Shown one piece after another: positions 11,064 through 22,734 of a DNA stretch of 64,000 nucleotides (positions are counted from its first letter, which is position 1; the number at the start of each line of letters is the position of its first letter). This DNA comes from Acholoe squamosa (Eukaryota > Annelida > Polychaeta > Phyllodocida > Polynoidae), in the NCBI GenBank assembly GCA_949317995.1, contig OX439038.1, positions 65,931,576 to 65,995,575 of the forward strand, written 5' to 3'. Below the pieces are notes generated by a model. It was given only the letters and a program-made list of their open reading frames with translations. It made no database searches and was not told where the DNA came from. Position numbers and translations under genes: made by a program.

Positions 11064-11170
11064 AACGGTACTAGAAGTCAAGGTATATGAAGAATTTGAA
11101 AAAGTTGTCGGACATACCTGATGTTTACACACCTCGTTAGCATAGAATCCATTGGTGCCAGGTGGAGTTA

Positions 11171-11249
11171 TTAACCCTTTCACCCCTGAATTTCTGTTAC
11201 TCTATGGGATTTGCGTGCATATCCTGCTTTATGGGGTGGAAGGGGTTAA
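11171..11249. mobile_element. Micro-MITE at a TTAA site, nested in repeat A copy 2
   Basis: The inserted segment starts TTAA-CCCTTTCACCCC and ends GGGGTGGAAGGG-TTAA, so it has 12-bp inverted ends with one mismatch and TTAA on both sides. Copy 1 of the host repeat has an uninterrupted TTAA at the matching place (1911-1914). A TTAA duplication with CCCTTT-type ends is typical of piggyBac-like elements; assignment to that superfamily is inference. Confidence 0.85.
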
Positions 11250-11765
11250 CAAGGAAACCTCCTTAGATATCCTAGATGAACATGCCATGCCTAATTTCTC
11301 CATTTTCTTTGAAATAAATTAGAATCCATTGATTTTCCATAGCGATACGTGTCGGCACCCGCCCCGTCTGGCCATTCCTTGTTCGACGTGTATTTGAACT
11401 AGTTCTTACATCCGGGCACCTCCCCGCTTCGTCAACAAGACGGAATGGTCGTGTGCATTGGATCGCTATGTAATATTATTGGATTCTCATTTATTTATAA
11501 GAAAATGGAGACAAAATGTAGGCGAACACCAACTAGAGATCATATATTTGGCAGTGCTAGAAGTACAGGACTTGACATGCTTGGATTCTACCCGAAAAAT
11601 GTGTGTAAAGGTGGAGGTATGTCGGACAGAGTCACAACATGGCCATGGCAGGTTGGCAAAGCAAGCAGATCGCATTCATTAGAAAATGTCTTCTCCTGGA
11701 TTAATTCTGGGGTTATAAGGTAAGAAATTCATACATAATGGATGAATAAGTGTGATAAATGCATT

Positions 11766-11880
11766 AATGCATTGATATGTGAGAACTCGGTGAGGTTAGC
11801 TGGAAATATTCGCCCTCCCGCTGCACAGTCGGACGAATATTTCCAGCAAACCTCACCTCCTCCTCCAATATCAACACATT
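11766..11880. repeat. Hairpin palindrome H2 (47-nt arms)
   Basis: The left arm AATGCATTGATATGTGAG...GGAAATATTCG and the right arm CGAATATTTCCAGC...ATATCAACACATT pair with roughly nine mismatches, around a loop CCCTCCCGCTGCACAGTCGGA. It sits at the same position relative to repeat A copy 2 as H1 does to copy 1. Confidence 0.8.
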
Positions 11881-14800
11881 AATAGCTTAATATTTGATCC
11901 AAGAGGTTGAAACATTGGAAAAATCAAAGACAAATGTTGTTTGAGATACAGAGGCTATATTTCCTCGACTCCGAATTATTTTGACCAATAGAAATCACAG
12001 TTTCTGCATGGGATGGAACAAAGCAACAACGGTACTCTCTATTTCTTTTAAGTTGTCTGATTGTTTTGTGAAATTATGGTTGAGTAGTGGAGTAAAAACA
12101 ACATTGTGATGGATTTTTAGATTTAATTCCAGTTGGAGGTTTCAAATGTATCTATACATTTGAAACTTCCAATTTATGTATTGAACTCAAATCTGCTGAC
12201 ATTATGGAATTAACGGTATAGTATAGGTAATCAGTATCCACATCGCACTGCCATTTGCAAATAAAGGTTTACCTGTATAATTTGTCCCCATGTTTAGGCA
12301 GAAAGGGGTCTGTACAGTAGTTATTGGGAAACATGTCAATTTACCTAGCAAGCCCTCCAAATTGAAATGGTGCATGCATGCTGACACCAGTCTAGAAACC
12401 CTCTGCAATATACATGTGACACGATCTGCGAAAATGGGGCTTAGTGCTGGGGGTTCGAAGACCCCTTCTCCCAGTACAAGTCACACATGTACTCTGCATT
12501 TCATTGATTACCCGGTATGCCAATCGGATGTAAAAATACACGGTCACTTGGTACATTCTATATACCTGTAGAAAATCTATTGTATTCATGTTATACATTC
12601 ACCAGGTTAAAAAAAAAATCATCACATAGTCATTCAATCCTCATCGAACAACTGTCATAGCTGGTTTCAGGGTATCAGGGTCATTGGGAGGAATATGAAC
12701 AGGTCACTATTAGCATACGAAGTATAACATTATGCAACAGTAACCCATCTGAAGAAGACACAGCCCATATCACCATGGAGGCTATAGGTCTTTTACACTC
12801 TATGATAGCACTGAGCCGGATGCATTTACCATGTGCAAAGTTTACATCTAAGTAATATTGAGTTTATTAGAGGCAAATGTCATCTGGAGTTCAGTGGCAA
12901 CATAGCCTTATCAGTGAGAGGAGGCCAACTGTTCATTTCCTTAGACCCTTTATGTAGGGCCCCATAGGCCACACAGGTCAGAGAATGATGGGGAAAGGTT
13001 GCGCAAAAGGGAGCAGATAACTAAAGACCATGACTTGAATCAGGAAACCTTTACTTTTGGCATCTTCTCACGGCATTAATTTATGTATGTGTTACAGCCT
13101 CTAATTACCTTAAGGCAGCTTGTTCAAATGTGCGCTGTTCAGGTGGCGTTCGCCTCATGGGAACTAACACTTCCATCAGTAAGATCTGTGTGTTCCTATT
13201 GTAATGGAGGGGTTGGGATGTACCCTGTTATGGTATGAAATTAAATGAACTTAAGAGTTCACCTTAACATTTACACCTGTGGTATCTTCACTCATGTGAT
13301 ATTTCAAGACGCAGTGCAGAGTGAAAGTATTGCATATTATAAATTTTGTTAGATAATATATTCTGAAAGATACTCATGAACATTTGTCTATGAACCTTTT
13401 AGAACTTGACTATTTTTGTATGTCATGGTCGAAAGACAGTTTTAACATTTAATTCAGTTGCAGAATTCAAAGGGCATAGCGATGAAGTGACAGGAAGGGG
13501 GACATATCCCAGGATTAATTAACTAATCCATCATCAAAACTTAGTTAAATATGCAGAGCATATTGACAAACCAATTTGTGGAAGGCTGTTATCCTTAGCA
13601 GTAACATGGAGAAAGGAGTGCCAAGATTAATCACAGTAGAGAAAGTTAGGAAAATGTTGTTACATCTCAAAAAGTTCTAAGTACTAATTAAAGGGTAATT
13701 ATATTATTATCTGCCAAGTTACGATTAACTCTTTTTAAGAAATGGAGATTGATCGATTTACATCATTTACACAATTGTATGATTTACAAACAAGAAGAAT
13801 TTCGTAGCCCGAATAGGAAATCCATCACAATACAAAAACGACTTTGATTAATGGACGTATTACGTTCATGGACATCCCAGGTAAATAATGTAACTATGTT
13901 AACTCGTGAGAACACTAATGAAGGGTACCTTCCACTGACCACAGAACGAGTCAAGTTGATGTTACACATATATAAGAAGTAAACAATGTGATACATATGG
14001 TAGATCTTTGGGGACACTAATGGAAAGTACCTTTCATTGATCAAAGACAGAAATTAATCCCACCATACAGCTTATATACAGCATTAACTATGGTGAAGTG
14101 TTCCTCCACCATCAATGTATTGAGGGTCATGGATGAGTGGTTGGTAATAGGGAATTAAGGCAGTCCACAAAGAGCCTTGGGGGCTTAATCGGCACCTTCC
14201 TGGGCAATACATCATACTTGTTGAATTATAAAACATGGGGCATATCCCCTCTGAGTTGCCACCCTGTCCAAACCATAAAGGAAGAATGATGGCTGGCCTT
14301 ACTGGAGTAGGACCTGGAGGTGTATGGAGGTCGGGTGGGACTACTACTAATGGGTCTGGGGATTAACAGTTCGGCCAGGAGTACCGCATGGGACGTTAGA
14401 CATGAGAAGCTTACACCGTTATGATTAATGACCACTAATAATCAACTTTTCTTAGTTGTTGCAATGAGGTATTTTCTTTTGTTTTCCTAAGTGAATGTAT
14501 ATTTCTATTTCCAATGCCTTACACACGGAATAGCACCTAACAAACATGTTTGTAAGGGATATGCGAACACTGCTACTCCCCTGACTGATCTATACAATCA
14601 CGAGAAAAACGGAATGGTCTATGCAGGCCTGTGGGATAAGTTTGATAATCTATATGCGAATTCCTGGATATCCTTGGATGTGATTTACCGGCTGACCTTG
14701 AAATATCTCCAGATAAAACTGTCCTGAAGGCTTAAAACTTAAGGAATACCTTTTTATATAGGTAGACACTACCAGGCACACAACATAATTGCCTCTCAAA

Positions 14801-16270
14801 AGGTTCCAGCTGCTCACCATGAATCTAATGCAGCTTCCAGGAATTGGTCCATTAGGAAATTACAGGAGGGACCCTAGCTTCAGATAGAACTAAGTAAAAC
14901 ATGAAAGATTTATAGAAGTTGACCAATGTTTAATGCACTACCTATTGCTGATTCTCATAATGCATGCAGCCTTGCCCTTTGAAGTCACTGCACCTTTCAA
15001 AGCCTGAACCCACATGTTTCAACAGAGTTCTCCCTTCCTAATTTCCTGCGTTTACATACATTTGCTGACACTAAATTAATTCGTTATACTTTTAGTGCGT
15101 GTTATCAATTAACACAAACACTCACTACATAACGTGCTCTTGGTGACTATAACATCTGTATACATTATACAATAAACTATAGTCACACTGTTCCATCACC
15201 CACAATGAACTAATTCCAAGGCCGTTTCACCAAAAATCACAAAACAAACACGTGGACTCCTGCAAATACTTTCACGTGCTTGCTTCGTGCAGGCCAGGGT
15301 ACCCTCCACAAAGCATATGTGGCTTACTTAGCACATTAGGAATGTTCCTCAACGTAGTCGTGGGTGTCCAAAATTTTAATTGGTGTTCCAAAGGATTTAC
15401 AACAACAGGAGGGTGTTGCTCCTATAGTATAAGGAAGAGCTGGCTAAAAATGCCCTTGTTTCCAGTCCTTTCTTTTCATGTAGGTATAACTTGTCCCTTT
15501 TGTTGCTCACAAGTGGGCATTTAAGTATGGTGCTCAAAAAGTGGATTTGAGTAGGTACCTAGTTGGGAGAAGTCAGTCAGTATAATATACTATAGAGTGT
15601 GTGACATGAGTAGGTACCTGATAGTGCAGCTCTCTCTGTTTTAAACAAGGCAGGTGACTTTTCAGACTAATGTGGTCAGTGCAAGTTGAATGGTGAAGCA
15701 GAGCATGACTTCTTTTGAAAAGAGGGTACCTACTGACAGCTCTTTTTACCATAGGAGCAACATGCTCCTGATGTTCCTCTGTTATGCTGAGGTTGTGGAA
15801 GAGATTATCTGGCAGCCATAGAGTCTGGGTCAATATCTAACTCTAAGAAAACATGTCTTGTTTGTATAAGCCTAAGGGGAGGGGAGTTATAGAGGAATCC
15901 ATGAATAGAATGACAGGTAAAACAAGTTGATGCACCCTCACCCTTCTGTGTGCATGTACAGAGAAAAAAGAGATTTGAACTGGAGGGTATTGCTCAACAG
16001 CGGGCTATCACATGGTGCATAGGGAGGTTGTAAGTTCAATCCATGTGGGAAGAACTGGAACAGTTTCTGTATACATTGCATCCTTTCTTCTAATAATGCA
16101 GAATATGTATTCTATGTATGGCTATAAAACGAATCCATAAATAGATTAATATCAAATAATATCACACCACACAAGGGGCTGAGGTTATGCCCTCATACAA
16201 GATAGAGCCCCATGCAGGAAGGTATAAGTACGTTTCAGACATCAAAATTAAGAACATCAAGTCGATTTCT
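11881..16270. other. Non-coding stretch with a few small repeats
   Basis: No convincing exon. A 40-bp hairpin (TTGGAGGTTTCAAATGTAT with its inverse) lies at about 12133-12172. A T-arm-like GGGGGTTCGAAGACCCC is at about 12445. A short repeated motif with GTACCTTCCACTGA / GTACCTTTCATTGA occurs about 95 bp apart near 13927 and 14025. GAGTAGGTACCT recurs at about 15550 and 15608, and a B-box-like AAGTTCAATCC lies near 16032. Confidence 0.4.
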
Positions 16271-16284
16271 TACATACCATAGTG

Positions 16285-16470
16285 GCCCGTTTAAGCACCC
16301 GGTCACTCATTAATTTCAATCCCACTGTACCCCTGGCGCTTATATGAGACAGGCGCTTATTTGAATACTTGTTTTAGTGCTTCAGATCAATTTCAGTACC
16401 CCTAGACCCCTGGCGCTTATGTGAGATAGGCGCTTATTTGAGACCCCGGCGCTTAAACGAGTCATTACGG
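16285..16470. repeat. GGCGCTTAT repeat, copy 1
   Basis: GGCGCTTAT occurs in several direct copies with TGAGAYAGGCGCTTATTTGA context, ending in GTCATTACGGTA. A related degenerate copy (GGCGCTCATTCAAGACC, ending in CAATACCGTAC) lies at about 45160-45295. I recall similar GCGCTTATT/ACGGTA repeats in other invertebrates, without being able to name the family. Confidence 0.5.
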
Positions 16471-16472
16471 TA

Positions 16473-17375
16473 CACTGCAAAAATGGTGTTTAGATCCTAA
16501 ACACAATTCTAAACATATTCTTGCAACGTTTTTGTAATCACATTAATTTCCTAAACATGTTTAGCCAAACAATGTGCTTAGCTCAAGTGTTTAGAAATGT
16601 AGGTGTTTAGGTTAAAACATTGTGTTTAGATATATGAATTTTTGTGTTTAGGTGTTTATGAATTTTTGTGTTTAGATGTTTAAATGATTTGATGGAGAGT
16701 TAAGGTTTGCAGACATGTATTCATTAAAAAACAGAGAGATATTTTGTTTTTTTCTCATTTTAATACTGGGGGGGTACATCAGCAGGTATTTACTTGTCAA
16801 AGTCTCCAAAGATGTCAGCCACAGCTATATATGTGTACATGTATTACACACTGCATCAGAATGAGAGACTTGAGAAAGTACAACAGCTTGGCAGGAAGGA
16901 CATTACCTTATCTATTCCAGAATAACATCAAATAGGTGTCAGTCATGGAGTTTATTGATTATGCTATGGTAATGATGGTGGCATGAGCTGAATATAGCCA
17001 ATTTTCTATTGCCCTTTCCTTTCACATGACATTCTATGAAATGAAACCATGATAAACATGGGGTTTGGGGACATTTGTCACAACAATTGATTATAACTGT
17101 GTGCATATAGTCCAGTCAAAGGTAGTGCTGCTACCTGGTGTAGATTCAACATCCAAGTATCTAAACATATTGGTGTTTAAATCTAAACACCTATTATTCA
17201 ACTGTCTCAACTCTAAACATCTAAACATGTTTAGCTTAAATGTTTATGTAGTTAGAATAAAAGTGTTCATTTCCTAAATGTGTAGTTGATGAGACACCTA
17301 ACTTACCTATATGTTTAGGTTTTAAACGTGTTTAGACCTAAACATGTTTAAAATCTAAACACCATTTTTGCAGTG
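16473..17375. mobile_element. Inverted-repeat element with CACTGCAAAAATGGTG ends
   Basis: The left end CACTGCAAAAATGGTGTTTA is repeated in reverse complement at the right end (TAAACACCATTTTTGCAGTG), and both flanks carry TA, consistent with a TA target duplication. The 200-250 bp next to each end are packed with GTTTAG/CTAAAC motifs about every 10-25 bp, as expected of transposase-binding sub-terminal repeats. No transposase is encoded (largest frame ~70 codons). The superfamily is uncertain: CACTG ends suggest CACTA-like, the TA duplication suggests Tc1/mariner-like. Confidence 0.8.
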
Positions 17376-17716
17376 TAGTTACCGTTCATCGATCCACATT
17401 TTTGCATAGTAGACGTAACTTTAGAATTCATTCAGGTGCCAATGTGAACATGCTAGGGTCTAAATGTGCCAACTTCGAGAAATGCACATGAGAACCAATA
17501 TCTGAACACCTTATTTGCTCTTACGAAATGTGTAGAGAAATATTTGGAGATTTGATATCTATTTAATTCTGCTTGCATTGTCTGAATTGAATCAATATGT
17601 AACCATACCAACTCTGTTAAAATCGATTTGCTGAAGAAAGACCACTGTTGTGAATATTATTTTGTGTCATTGAGAAAATCATAGTATGAACTTTGCTTGT
17701 TTCACATGGGCCTGCA

Positions 17717-18442
17717 CGGGAAGCGATATACGAACGAGGGCCTCATGCGTATAGTGGCACTATACGCACGAGGAAAAGGTGGTCACAGGACAGCACAAGG
17801 GGAGGGTGGTCACAGGACAGCACAAGGAAAAGGTGGTCACAGGACAGCACGAGGGAAGGGTGGTCACAGGACAGCACGGGGAAAAGGTGGTCACAGGACA
17901 GCACGACGAAAAGGTGGTCACAGGACAGCACAAGGGGAGGGTGGTCACAGGATAGGACAGGGAAAAGGCGGTTACAGGACTGCATGAAGGGAGGGTGGTT
18001 ACAGGACTGCATAAGGGGGAGGGTGGTTACAGGACAGCATGAGGGAAAGGTGGTTACAGGACAGTGATATGAGAGGGTGCACATGGTCATGCTATAGTGG
18101 GGATGGTTACAGGACAGAACGAGGAAGGATGGTTACAGGACACACAATTCCTTGCAGTCCTGTGACCAGCCTTTCCATGTGCAGTCCTGTGAACAGCCTT
18201 TCCTCACCTTGTCCTGTGACCACCCTTTCCTCACTTTGTCCTGTAACCACCCCTGCCTCATGTTGTCCTGTGACCACCCTTTCCTCACATTGTCCTGTGA
18301 CCACCCCTGCCTCATGTTGTCCTGTAACCACCCCTGCCTCATGTTGTCCTGTGGCCACCCCTGCATCATGTTGTCCTGTGACATCCTTTTCCTCGTGCAT
18401 ATAGTGCCACTATATGCACGAGGAGCTCATTCGTATATCATC
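17717..18442. repeat. Head-to-head palindromic minisatellite, 27-bp unit, in an inverted-repeat element
   Basis: Units such as GGTCACAGGACAGCACAAGG start at 17781, 17808, 17835 and 17862, giving a 27-bp period, and run with rising divergence to about 18140. From about 18160 to 18385 the same unit runs in the opposite orientation (GTCCTGTGACCACCC). Both outer edges carry a palindrome around ATAGTGGCACTAT / ATAGTGCCACTAT, and GATATACGAA-type sequence beyond it is also inverted. Because 27 is a multiple of three, several frames on both strands stay open for 60-143 codons; I regard these as artefacts. Confidence 0.9.
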
Positions 18443-19289
18443 GGCCATTCTGCACTGAGAAAAGTACAATTGCAGAGTCAATTTCGTCATAAGCTAATTA
18501 CAATGAGTCAAGACAACTGTAGGCAGTCACTCCCCGTGTTGCTTCCATGTCGATTAGAATTTTTCATTTTGATTAAAATCTAATGTATCAGAGAGACTGG
18601 TTTGCCCTATTAAAGGTTCATAAGAATCCTTAAATGGTTTTGAAGAAAGTTGCATTTCAACCCATATAAAGAAAATGATTTCTGAAAAGAAATTAGATGA
18701 ATTTGTGTTACAGAATTAAAGTGCCTTACATAAACAGTCTATCCTTTTACCACAATATTGCTTAAAGTTGTACTGTCAGCAAAACCGATTTTCAGGCACT
18801 ATTAATTTTTAACTGTAACTTAGTTTATGGTTGAGAGCGCCACTTAAAAAACTACAGGGCCTAACACCAAAGTAGATGAGTGACACCGCTCCTCATGTGG
18901 CTTAAGTCTCCACTCAAGCAGGCAGTTGAAGGCAGCCTACTAGAGGCCCACCTCTAATGGTTATGTACACACCTAGGCATGATCAATCATTGGCACGTCA
19001 CACCAAGCGTGCCACTATGCCCTGCCCTGTGCCCTCACTGTCCAGTGCGACATGCCAATTGTATAAGGTCGGGTGGCGCCAGGGAGCAAGGAGGGATGAC
19101 ATCCGTTCATTTGGAGAATCAAGAGGGGACAAAGTTCGAGATCCACACTGATTACACACTACCAGCTCATATCGTCAGGGGATCTGTACTGGAGGAAGGC
19201 GTCCAGGCACACCCAGGATCAAACACAGGTCCTCACCCTTATGGTGTTGGATGGAGCAGGCTGGGTGGATGCTGTAAAGGACATAATAG
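18443..19289. other. Non-coding stretch
   Basis: No gene seen. ACCCAGGATCAAACACAGGT near 19213 faintly resembles a tRNA-like T arm on the minus strand but lacks a convincing A box. Confidence 0.35.
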
Positions 19290-20372
19290 TAGAGCAGCAA
19301 GTCCTTCAAAAGAGCCATATTTTAGGAGTTTAATTCTTAAGATTACTGATAGCTATAACTTGTTTTTTTATGTTGTCCAATGTCTCCGGGTATGGAAAAG
19401 TGATGTTTGACCAATGAAAGCTCGTGCAGTCACTGAGAAATCTGCAATTCTATACAACCATCTCTTGAAATTTAGCCTCGTTTTTAAGAGCTAAAATACA
19501 TATTGATCACCCTGTTCTGGCACTAATATTCATCTTACAAAAATTCCAAAGGTACCTACCCCCCCTAAATTGGACCTAACGATCGCATTGGAGCCAACCA
19601 TTTGTTGCTAGGACAAGCGGTTACCTAGCAACAGCTGATTTTAGCTAGCAACGGACCCTTTCCGAGACAAAAAAGGCCATTCCTAGGAATGACTTACAGA
19701 ATGGAGATCATGGATACTGTTTCTCATTTTGCTATTCAGAAGCTCCATGCAAACTAAAAGAAAATGCAATATTGTACCAAAATACAGTGTGCTGATCAGA
19801 AAATATAGAAAAAAAAGATAGACCTATAGCAAGTATGATGAAAACATGCGACTTCAGCATTATCCTCTATTGGCAAAATATTCTTTACTAGACAATTGTA
19901 GTGTGTCTTATATCCTGAAAATGATGAAATGAGAATACATTTGAGGTTTTACTCTACTTGTGGGGTAGTGATTCCTTAGCAACAAATTTACATAGCAACT
20001 TATACAAAGGAGCTTGTTCATAGACAAATATGTATTATTGTGAAGAAAGTTAACCATCATTGGACTCAATTTCTTCAGAACTGAGTAGATCTTGTTAGAA
20101 ATATCCCTAATGTAATAGGAAATGTGTCAGATAGTTGTTCAATACTCAAGAGTTGGCACTTGCTTAACTCTTGCTAGCTTTTGTTTAGCAAGTGGTGAAA
20201 CCTTGCTAGCCTTTGTTTAGCAAGTGGCTCACCAACAGACAACTGCTCTACTCAGATATGAAAACATGATTATGGAACCCATCGATTTATAAAGAAAATA
20301 AATCTGAAATTGTGCTGCCAAAGCCTTATTGATAGACCTGTTTACATCTTAGCAATTAAATATTTGCTAAGG

Positions 20373-20671
20373 GGCCATTCAAATATTACGTAACACAGTA
20401 GGGGAGGGGATCATGAACTTTGTTACACTTTGTTACAGAGAGAGGGGGGTCTGCCCAAGTGTTGCATGATAAAAATGAGAAATACATCACATGGCTAAAT
20501 TTGACAATTTACAAGCATTTTAATGTGATTTTAGAGATCATCCTATAATTCTTGTTAAATTGAGAAGAATCAAATAAATTTAGGAATATTGATTAGAAGG
20601 CCCATATTGTTACAAGGGGGGAGGGGGGTCAAAAAGTGGTCAAAATTGTGTTACGTAATATTTGAAAGGCC
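20373..20671. mobile_element. MITE with GGCCATTCAAATATTACGTA ends
   Basis: The left end GGCCATTCAAATATTACGTA (continuing ACAC) is repeated in reverse complement at the right end (ATTTGAAAGGCC, preceded by GTGTTACGTAAT). The inner side has G-tracts (GGGGAGGGG, GGGGGGAGGGGGG). Similar ATTACGTAACAC-ended MITEs occur in many invertebrate genomes as I recall. It is nested in the ~6 kb inverted-repeat unit. Confidence 0.85.
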
Positions 20672-21084
20672 TTTAAGCAGCATTACTCTAAATTATATTA
20701 TTTATAATATTATATAGATTTTGATCAGAATTAGAGATAATGTGTGATGATTATTCTGTCACAAACCTTCTCTAGAAGTTCTACTAAGGAAATCTAGCTT
20801 AATCTAGCAACATCGGATAACTGTGATTGCATGGATCTTGCAATTTATATCATCATTCTGTCAATGGTGAATAAGCTGCTTTATAAGATCACTTCTGTCG
20901 GCAGAAGTGGACCTTTCCAGAGCCTTACTGGTAGGACTCAGCTATAAGTACCAGCCATATGATCCAACAAACAGAAAGTGCCTAGCAAACTAACCAAAAG
21001 ACCCTACCTGTGACCATTCTCCTTGCTGGAAGGTCATGTTACAAGACATTAGCTAGGACTTTATTTTAGGCCATAGATATGTTC

Positions 21085-21421
21085 TTAACTCTTTCCAGCC
21101 AGCTCTATCATTGTTAAAAGTCCCTAAAATACAGCAGATTGAGGTCCCGGGCAAATATATATTGATACATGGTGTAAGGGTGACCTCAGGAATAGAACCA
21201 ATGTTTGTGAAATGTATACAAAACTGACTGATTTGTAATCTGTATGTAGTTTCCTTTCATATGATACCATGATACCTGGCATTACTTATTGAAAATAATT
21301 ATTGATGGGGCCCAGAATAATGTTATTAGTTACTTTGAATGCTCTTCTCATAGTGCATTAATGTACTAGCCATATTTGACCTGGTAGTGCATTAATGCAC
21401 TAGCTGGCTGGAAAGAGTTAA
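21085..21421. mobile_element. TTAA-flanked MITE with 16-bp perfect inverted ends
   Basis: It begins TTAA-CTCTTTCCAGCCAGCT and ends AGCTGGCTGGAAAGAG-TTAA, so the 16-bp ends are perfect and TTAA is duplicated. Next to the right end, AGTGCATTAATGCACT forms a palindrome that is partly repeated 40 bp earlier. The TTAA duplication points to piggyBac- or Kolobok-like mobilisation. Confidence 0.88.
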
Positions 21422-22734
21422 AAAGACATAGACCATCTGTCTGTCACCAGTGATCATCATCTAGATGATGGAAAACATCCATATAACAATTAACATTCTA
21501 TCCAGATATATTCAAAGTGAAGTAATGGAACTACTATAGCCTACATATTTCAGGGCATTGCCACATGTACATTCATGATAGGCTTTTGCATTTGAACATT
21601 CATTTTTACACTCCACCTTCTCAGTTGGTACTGAGATACTTGGAAGGGTTGGCAAGATACATTGATGTAGCATTTGCTAAAGGACTGACTAGCATTTCAT
21701 TGGAGAAGAATGACATATGAAGGCATTTAATGACCATAAGGAGGTAATTTCATCACCCTGTACACACACCCAAAGTCACAGACCAATACTCTAAGCATTG
21801 GCCTAAGGTAATTGACTTGAGGCTAAGGCTACGAGGCATAGGGGCATCCTACATTGTATATGACAAGACAAGGGTTGGATTCATGTAGAAGCCATGCTAT
21901 TTACACATGATTCTATGGTAGTATTAGGTACATAAGGAGTCCCTTCTTGTTACAGTTCCTATAATTCTAATCCTTGGTCATTAATTTATTCTAATAATGT
22001 TGCTAAATATCACTCAAAAGGATTAATTAATAGGTAGTTCTACATACTGGAAGCAAGATATTTACCAAGCCTCAGAATACCCAGGATATTCTTTGTATTG
22101 TCATACTAGTAATTGTGCATGATCAAGTTGTCATATGAGAAATATCATATGACTAGTGGTATATAGTGTAAATCCAACAGGCTCTCATAAATAGTGTTAT
22201 TTCCAGTTATCACTGGTTTATTCAGCTTTAGGCAACATGTAAGAAATATCAATCATACAGTAGTTAGTATGTAGGTAATTTGCACATACAGTAAATATAC
22301 AATAGTTTATAAAGTATAATGTTCTGTTCCACTCCACCTGTGAGGTAATAATAATACAATGTCCAGCATAGTTCTAGGTGGGTTCCCACACCTAGCTCCT
22401 GACCTGCTGCTTAGAGGAATAATGTAATAATGAATAACTTAACCCTCTGGTGGATGTCTTGAGGAAGATACCCTCTGGCCACTAATGATGGAAACCAATG
22501 CCTGTCTAGCATAGTTTCACCATAGTGCAGTGGTATAGTAGGTAGCAGGAGATGACTGGAGATGTTACCTCTGGAGCGGTTCTTGGTGTTCTGATTTCTA
22601 GGAGGTGCAGCCAGGCTATTTGTAGCAAATCTTGGCATTGCACCTCAGACTGACTGGGGCCAGTGGCATCTGCCTAACTCTGCAATTGTTTGAGGGGAGT
22701 CTTTCATGTGTCACTGGGTGAACAAAGGACCCCC

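Larger units (their letters stand above)
10803..11765 (-). repeat. Interspersed repeat family A, copy 2
   Basis: This is a diverged copy of the block at 1538-2440, in the same orientation, with the same order of landmarks including the tRNA-like block at about 10995-11063. It differs by a 75-bp insertion at a TTAA site and by loss of part of the right inverted segment near 11460. A different hairpin sits at its downstream end. Confidence 0.75.
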
